DNA of 64,000 nt. Origin: Schistosoma haematobium (taxonomy: Eukaryota > Platyhelminthes > Trematoda > Strigeidida > Schistosomatidae). The stretch spans positions 11,956,287 to 12,020,286 of the forward strand of contig NC_067195.1 of the NCBI RefSeq assembly GCF_000699445.3, in the 5' to 3' direction. The notes beneath the pieces are model-generated. The model was given only the letters and a program-made list of their open reading frames with translations, was not told the DNA's origin and did no database searches. A program made the translations under genes and the position numbers. Below, in pieces: positions 57,657 through 64,000 of the stretch; position 1 is the stretch's first letter; each line of letters begins with the position of its first letter.

Positions 57657-58096
57657 AGAGTTTTGGTCAAACTACTTTTCTAAAAGCTTATAACTTCTGC
57701 ACTCTCTTCGTACAGTTTATTATATGAAGTAGGCTTGTTAACTTTGCAATGTACTTCAGAAGTTGCTTCATCCAAAAACACTTCAATCTATTTTTGAATG
57801 GAAGTAATTATTTTTAATAAGTGAATAAGCAAGACTAATTTGCAAATTAAAAATCTGTATGATTAACTGAATCTTGTTTCAAAAAATCCCTTTTACATTT
57901 AAAGCACTGAAAAGAAAACTAAGATTTTCCTTAAATGTTGAGGATAAATGGATTGCCAAAATACCACAGTGTTATCAGACAAATAATTTTGATATAATGA
58001 ATAAAGAAAATACAATTTTACATTCATCTTTTTCTTCAACATTAAAGTTGTCTCATATTCATGACTTCTGATTTCTTGAAAGTTGTACATAAAAAG

Positions 58097-58465
58097 CTAC
58101 ATGACAGAACAGGTTCGTTGTTCAGTGTGTAAAGAGCCAACCGCAAAATTTTCGGCTGTTCCATCAAATAAATATTCATTTTTGTTACTACTATCCGTTT
58201 CATTGAGATTAAGAACCACAAGACGCCCTAGTGCGCCAGGATCGTCTACAGACTTCCAGCGATCAGGATAACTAGATGTCCAATGTTTAGTAATGGCAGC
58301 TTCGTTACTAAGAATAATTGGTGTCGAACAACTAGAATTGTTAAGGGATGTGTGGTGTGAATCCAAAAGTACTGAACGGTTAACAGGGTTACTTTTAAGA
58401 ACTACTGCTTCATCCATTGTAGACGACAAGGTAAGATCCAAAAGACTAGGACTTACTTTCGCTAC
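58097..58465 (-). CDS. Terminal exon ending in a CaaX box (CSVM)
   Basis: A minus-strand acceptor (TTTTTCATTTACAG) at 58466 opens a 122-codon frame starting VAKVSPSLLDLTLSS and ending VGSLHTEQRTCSVM then stop. CSVM fits a farnesylation CaaX motif, as at the end of RHEB, but the rest is Ser/Asn-rich and unlike RHEB. If spliced in phase 0 this is the last exon of a prenylated, membrane-tethered protein whose upstream exons lie at higher coordinates. I found no convincing partner exon. Confidence 0.5.
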   Translation of the reverse strand, partial: VAKVSPSLLDLTLSSTMDEAVVLKSNPVNRSVLLDSHHTSLNNSSCSTPIILSNEAAITKHWTSSYPDRWKSVDDPGALGRLVVLNLNETDSSNKNEYLFDGTAENFAVGSLHTEQRTCSVM

Positions 58466-58469
58466 CTGT

Positions 58470-60980
58470 AAATGAAAAACAAACAAACAGAAAAAGGACA
58501 TTTAAGTGCATAAGTACTCATAATGAAAGATTCTATATGACTTAAACTACTTTCCAAACAACATGTAGTCCCAATAATAATTCGGACACTAAATTTGTAA
58601 GAAAAAAATGATTCAGTTATCAGATATTAACTTTCTCCAAAGTTGCAGTTTTTACGAGGTTATATCTTTGTACGAATAATAGCACTTTTCAATTTACAGC
58701 TCAGCCATGATACACGAACCTTTTTAATAACTTATTGACATATCCTTATGAATTTTATTACATGTTTTTTAACGTTCTGTCGGGTGTTAATATAAATCCT
58801 ACTGATGAAGTCTTATGTTGAATAAATCGTTCTCAAGGAGAACGATAGTCTACCCACTTTGACAAAACGGACCAGCTTAGGAGGTTTCCACACCGTGTAG
58901 TTTTATCTTAATAGGACATTAGTTAATAAGGTAAGGTCAATTCTACTACTAACCTTATTTTCCACCATAGACCACCTCCTATATTTTCTTATTGATCATT
59001 ACCTGCTACAGTTTCCACTACAGAGTTGTGCGCAACGGGACCAATCGTAGCGTCGTTATTCAGAAGTCTAGCGTATCCAAAATAAAAGGAACGTTTGAGG
59101 CAACGAGTTCTGGTTAAGAAATAAAAGTAATGAAATGAGACATGCTTAAGAAAGACAGTGGGGGTCATGTTTTTGATTGCCGATAGATGAATATGGAGCG
59201 ATTAGGTTGGTGATGCGAACGTATGAGTACAAATAAAATCACTTTTCCATGAGCCTTTCTGTCACAGAAAAACTTTAAGTTGTACGCCGGCCCTCGTGCA
59301 GAATAAAAGAACTAACTAAATGCCACATGAAGTTATGTGTCGAAATTGTTATAAAAGAAATAACTAATATTCAGTAGTTAATATATCGCTAACTTATCAA
59401 CATACTCAATAGGATAAGGTTTGAGCCAGGCTTGTCAATTACGCAAGTCAAAAATATGCCATTAAATCAAGTTTACTTAAGATCTGATCGTCTTCTCTCG
59501 ATACAAGGTATACTGTCAAGTCCCAGATCGCAATAGCTGTAACCATATAGGGATACCTTTGCAAATCAACGTGCCTGCTGAAGATCGAAGCTACTTGTGA
59601 TAATCTTGGAGGAGGGAGGATACAAGGAATCTTCCGAATGGCCGGTCCTTCTAAATCGCTTTACTTCCCAAAATATCGGGCCAGATACATTAGATATACG
59701 GTGTGTGTTTGACGACTGCCCCTATGTTGAAGGACGCTTTGCATCATTCAGTGAAAATGACACCGAGGAGCGGTTTTAGTGTGCTTCCATTAGTAGGTTT
59801 CAGTTTGACAAAATAAATACTATATTGTCAAAAAGTATCAAAGACGACCGGACTAAAATACGAAGAATTAAGGATGGACTCACTGTTTGTCGGACGTACT
59901 ATTGTGTTGCAGTTGAAATAAGTTGAAGTTATGCTGGGACTTGTATCAAACGTAACGAGCAAGCACTTAACCGCTAACGAAATACTGCTACGTTTTTACC
60001 CGTCGCCTGTATCAAAATGATCTACCAGAGATATCTGAAATAAGGCTGAGTAAGCTTGACCTGGATAATATAAGTGGCTTTACAAGGAAAATAAACATTA
60101 TCTTATCGATGGGATCTCGCAATAAATATACAAGTCATTTGGTCTGTCAAGAGACGTCTTGTCTAACAACTAGAATTAAACCTCACCCAGGAGCACTTTA
60201 AGTTAATACTTCACATCTTGTGAGGAATGTCGTTCGTCCAAAGAATAAAAAGTATGATAAAGGAAAATTACAAATGGGGTTTTATTCTCATATACTGAAG
60301 ATAATGGTATTCGTACAATCACATTTTTAAAAATAAATTTCATTACACTTATTAGAAGAATATTTTTTAAATTCAATTTATAAAGTTTTAGCTTTTGAAT
60401 ACAATCGTTATCAGTTTGGTTATATGTTCCTTAAGTACTTAAAAGTTTTGAATCCATATTTTGTAATCTCAGTTACTTACAGTACACAGTATCATTTACA
60501 AACCACTTATTGTAATAAATGCAGCTACAATGTTTTCCTGAGTTGACCTAATCGACAAAACTAGGAGCCGACAAATTAATGAACGTATTGGGAGTTTTTT
60601 TTCCCAACACACCACATATGTTAAATCCCAATTATGTGTGAAAGCAATCAGGGAAATGATGTATTTATTGGTATAAATAAAGTAATTGAATCATATACCA
60701 ACCATTTTGAGGACGGGGCTGGCTTCGAAACCAGCATTCTAAACAGTCACAATTATGGTCCGGTATACGAGTTTCGATTAACAATGTGAACGTTTAATGC
60801 CAATCTGAGAAATCTGATGAGTAACTTGTAACGACTGTCGAAATTTTGATTTCCATAGGCTCCCAAAACTAACTACGACATCAAAAGCATTAAACAAAGA
60901 CCGTGATTGAGAAAGTTATAGGCTTTGCATAACTGATATAGATTTTGCACAACGAGAAACCTAAAGCTGTGAACAAACAA
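58470..60980. other. Mostly unassigned
   Basis: A + ORF at 59597-59779 (EEGGYKESSEWPVLLNRF, IRCVFDDCPYVEGRFASFS) and a frame near 60010-60200 (LPEISEIRLSKLDLDNISGF) look protein-like but have no recognisable family. No repeat was matched. Confidence 0.3.
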
Positions 60981-60984
60981 TAAA

Positions 60985-61320
60985 ATGACTGAAATAAAAC
61001 ACAGAGTGGAGCAGCATTCACCATGTCTTGCGAAAATTTTCTGGAATATCGCAAATCCTAGTATTAACGTGGGCCTCTGGCTGGTCGCGGGTACTTTAAA
61101 TTTCGGTGCGCTATCAATCCACTTATTACACAGACTGTGCAACGCGAGTGCTATCACTACGTTACCTGAGCTACAACACGTTTGGAAATGCCTTTTAAAT
61201 CCAAATGAATTGCCTACTCGACACCCTGTGCATCATTTTCTTATCACACGTCTGCTTCGTTCATATAGCACAGAAAAGACTAACAAATATAGGGTAGAAT
61301 GCAAACACATGCACTTGTAA
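60985..61320 (+). CDS. Small ORF with one membrane segment, unknown
   Basis: 111 codons from an ATG: MTEIKHRVEQHSPCLAKIFW, a hydrophobic run NVGLWLVAGTLNFGALSIHL, then NELPTRHPVHHFLITRLLRS. Composition is balanced for a real protein. It could equally be an exon, since a GTAGAA donor-like site lies near its end. No family recognised. Confidence 0.4.
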   Translation: MTEIKHRVEQHSPCLAKIFWNIANPSINVGLWLVAGTLNFGALSIHLLHRLCNASAITTLPELQHVWKCLLNPNELPTRHPVHHFLITRLLRSYSTEKTNKYRVECKHMHL

Positions 61321-61625
61321 TAAATAACTTTAGAAACGTTCGAATTTTCTAGTAGAGAAGCTTTAGTGAGTCAGCGTTTCATGTTTAAATGGCAAGAAAT
61401 GAAAGATAATTGTTATACAACCACAGGGTGGTAGCCCAAATTTACCTGGGTAGCTGTGACTAACAGGGTATTTTATAGTGTGATTAGAATTAACCCACGA
61501 TAATTTGTGAAGGTGATTTTGAGAGAAAGTGCCTCCTCTTATAACCATGTTCTTGGAGATACGTGAATCTACCAGTCTTCTGTCATCCCGGTCCATGTCG
61601 CTCATTGATGTGTAAGCATCGCATG

Positions 61626-62030
61626 TTATCCATTTCCACTTTGGCTTTCAGGTACTTTGTTCGAATGTTCTGAGCATTCTTTTAGAATAGACCGCACAAT
61701 ATTATAAATCTGGTCATCATCAATGACAACACTGGTGGGTACACAGCACCAGATAACATTCAGTTTAATTCTTTGCCCTCTTGGTTTTAGGATGATTTGA
61801 TGGTCTTCGATCCATGTGTTTCCCATCCTATAAGTTATTTTTAGGGCAGAATTAGTGTAACTCCTTTTATTCTGAACAAATTTTTCATGACCGGAATACA
61901 GCATTGTGTTTATTGAAGCTAATCTCTTTTTTATCCAAGTGATGTTCCAGTCACCGCCTGGTTGAATCTTCAAAATTCCATCGCTGTTTGAATGACCCTC
62001 CCGGTCTTTGACGTTGTCGACACATCTCAT
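61626..62030 (-). CDS. ORF of unknown function, divergent from the KH gene
   Basis: A 134-codon ORF starts about 330 bp from the KH-gene ATG on the opposite strand. It contains KDREGHSNSDGILKIQPGGD, ITYRMGNTWIEDHQIILKPR and IYNIVRSILKECSEHSNK. A second minus frame (61446-61605, ISKNMVIRGGTFSQNHLHKL, ending at a GTAAAT donor) may be its continuation. No family is recognised. Confidence 0.4.
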   Translation of the reverse strand: MRCVDNVKDREGHSNSDGILKIQPGGDWNITWIKKRLASINTMLYSGHEKFVQNKRSYTNSALKITYRMGNTWIEDHQIILKPRGQRIKLNVIWCCVPTSVVIDDDQIYNIVRSILKECSEHSNKVPESQSGNG

Positions 62031-62360
62031 TTTTCCATATTAGCCAATGCTCTGTTTATCAGAAGGAACATTGACCTTGGAGCTTTGAAAACTCCTGCCA
62101 CACAACGAGGTTTCAAAACCATTTATATGAAGACCCTTTCACTCAGCGCAGATATAAGATGATCTAATTAGTCTTTCCGCGTCAGCCTTTCCGCAGCAAA
62201 CTTATTTTCCACAAGGCTGACTCATGTATCAGCATTTGATGTCACCACACGATATCAGAGACAAATGTTGTATCATGCCTATGTGTAGCGACATTATTGG
62301 ACATCGTACCCGTTGTTTAACACTTTGAAGGTCGGCCATAGTAAAGTATTTTCATCAGAA

Positions 62361-63452
62361 ATGAAGATTGGCGAACTGCGACCAGAACAGTCGGCGACGG
62401 TTGAAGCTTTAGTGCGTGAACTACAAAACTTGGATAGCAGTGCATTTCCTGCTTTGTACTCTTTGGCAGAAAATGGTATGATTTGCTTCCAAAGACTGAT
62501 TTTTTCAGAACTCTTCCGTCTGCGTGGCGGCATTGCGGACTCATTTGACTTGGTCAGCAACAAACCTGTAAAAGTGAGGGCAAAAATAGAAATTCCTCAG
62601 GCACAATATCCTGCTATTAATTTCGTTGGGAAACTTCTTGGTCCGGGAGGTCAGACACTGAGAGCAGTGCAAGAAACCACCAAAACAAAAATGGCGATCT
62701 TAGGTGCTGGCAGTCTAAGAGATGACGCTAAGGAAAAGCAGCTCCTTTCCAATGGTGATCCGAAATATCAGCACCTCAAGCAAAAGCTGCACCTTCAAGT
62801 TGATAGTTTAGGTCCACCCTCGGAATCATGTTATCGGTTAGCCCATGCATTAGCGGAAGTAAGGAAAATCATGCTACCAGTGAGTTGATGTTTTCAAAGT
62901 TATGTACGGTTATAGGAGCAAACAGAACCCACAGCTCAACAGTGGGTCCAGCAAAATCAGCCTTTGCCCGTGGCCGGAAGGAATGTTTCCGTCAGAAATA
63001 TCCGTCCCCCTTGCGCGGTCCGCCACCACCACCACTTCAAGCTCCCTTCGCTGCACCTCCAGTGCAGCTTCCTTTCCGTGGTCGAGGTAAGCCTTGGATA
63101 GGCAGAGGTGTTGCCAAGAACGGTGTTGCTATCCAACCACCAGTTCCTGTTGCTTCCGAGGTGTTTGCTAATGATGTGAATACCGTTGCCTACCCTCCAA
63201 TAACTCTGTATGAGCAGAATGAGTTCAATTCCCATGTTTTTGAAGATTTCGGAACGAACTATGGTAGGTCGGGTAGCTTCGCTTTTTCCCTATTTTGTGC
63301 AGCTCTTTGCGGGTTTAATTGAGGTCTAAATTTTTAATCTAGGACAAGACGACACTTGGGGAAAAGTCAGCATCCCAGAACCTCGCGGACGAGGCCGAGG
63401 CCATCCCTACGCGCGTCCAGGAATCAATAATGATCACAATAATTTCGGGTAA
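62361..63452 (+). CDS. STAR/Sam68-like KH-domain RNA-binding protein
   Basis: Exon 1 (62361-62879) starts MKIGELRPEQSATVEALVRE, then a QUA1-like helix region and a long KH domain: [55 protein letters not shown] and RLAHALAEVRKIMLP, matching KHDRBS1-3 (human [20 protein letters not shown]). Exon 2 (to 63263) is Arg/Gly/Pro-rich (PSPLRGPPPPP, LPFRGRGKPWIGRG), as in the RG-rich tail of Sam68-type proteins. Exon 3 (63343-63452) ends with PRGRGRGHPYARPGINND. The family acts in nuclear splicing and mRNA control. The exon 1/2 junction does not resolve cleanly. It is likely a complete small gene. Confidence 0.85.
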
Positions 63453-64000
63453 ATAACTAATTTGACCATGAGGCTCCGTCATCAAAAATAATCAATAATG
63501 ACAATGAAGCCAGAGGTGCATTTCATGTTTGTCTTCGCCAATCAAATACCACTAAACTCGGTAAAAAAAATTTGCTTAAATTATCTAACTGCTTGTCTGT
63601 AGTACTGTCTAAATATGTAATGATAAAATTAAACTTGTTAAATTCACTAAATAAATACCATAATACCTCTGTCAATATCCTAATTATGGATACTTCGCCT
63701 TTTTACTTGAAATAGGTTTGTTAGCTAACTTTAATACTGTCATGCGTGTGATTATATCTTGCCTCAATGAGTAGTAAAGTTAATTGGAATAATACCCGTG
63801 GAATTACATGTTTTTAACTCAACTAAATTTTGAGATCGTCGTTTCCTTATTTTAACAGGACCGGTAAAGTGCAGACTGTCAGTATCTGGAAATATCCATA
63901 CAATGCCAATTTTAATACATAAAACTAATTTCCCATCCATCTCCAACTTGTAAGGTTAAGTCGTAATATCTACTCTGCTGTAAATAAGTAAATTTTATGT
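63453..64000. other. 3' flank of the KH gene
   Basis: AT-rich. AATAAA at 63650-63655, about 200 nt past the stop, is the best polyadenylation signal. No further gene is seen to the window end. Confidence 0.5.

Noticed and set aside
58097..58465. RHEB gene, from the CSVM ending
   Set aside because: None of the GTPase motifs (G1-G5) are in this exon and the remaining sequence is unlike RHEB.
62313..62360. Upstream extension of the KH protein beyond the ATG at 62361
   Set aside because: It has no ATG and no QUA1-like sequence; the first ATG in frame is 62361 and a possible acceptor (TTCATCAG) lies just before it.
1..64000. CRISPR array, bacterial operon or phage
   Set aside because: No regularly spaced direct repeats. 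Introns, LINEs and SINEs show eukaryotic nuclear DNA.

Overview
The window looks like nuclear DNA of a blood fluke (Schistosoma or a very close digenean). The evidence is very short introns (33-45 nt) at the 5' end of a gene followed by multi-kilobase ones, Sm-alpha-type hammerhead SINEs, RTE and CR1 LINEs, CsRn1/Boudicca-type Gypsy elements with a CHCC Gag finger, a Penelope-like element with a GIY-YIG domain, and many TGTT...AACA solo LTRs. The genus call is inference; no species is claimed.

Region 1 (1-24733) holds one host gene, TSG101 (ESCRT-I), on the + strand. I could join eight exons (1748-24733) into one 426-codon frame with matching intron phases. Its introns hold most of the local repeats: two nearly identical, inverted copies of an RTE LINE on either side of exon 6, a second LINE family, solo LTRs, SINEs that share the LINE 3' end, and several hammerhead-bearing SINEs. 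One of these forms an 84-bp-arm palindrome about 255 bp upstream of the last exon.

Region 2 (24734-48600) is a repeat graveyard: a CR1 fragment, a deleted Gypsy copy, a degenerate Gypsy element (32.1-35.9 kb), a Penelope-like element (36.0-37.5 kb) followed by a hammerhead-like motif, and a complete Gypsy element (38493-44010) with apparently identical 357-bp LTRs and a 4-bp target duplication but a broken pol. A BEL/Pao reverse transcriptase relic lies at 47.8-48.5 kb. Possible exons of an unrecognised membrane protein lie near 45.0 and 46.6 kb.

Region 3 (48600-58000) holds more relics: a minus-strand Gypsy solo LTR, a LINE with a 12-bp target duplication and a 476-codon open RT frame, an EN-only LINE fragment, and two solo LTRs side by side.

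Region 4 (58000-64000) is again host-like: a minus-strand terminal exon ending in a CaaX box (CSVM), two small unrecognised ORFs, and a KH-domain STAR/Sam68-like RNA-binding protein gene (+, 62361-63452). The two confident host genes are not an operon and share no obvious pathway. What ties the window together is repeat insertion into introns and intergenic space.
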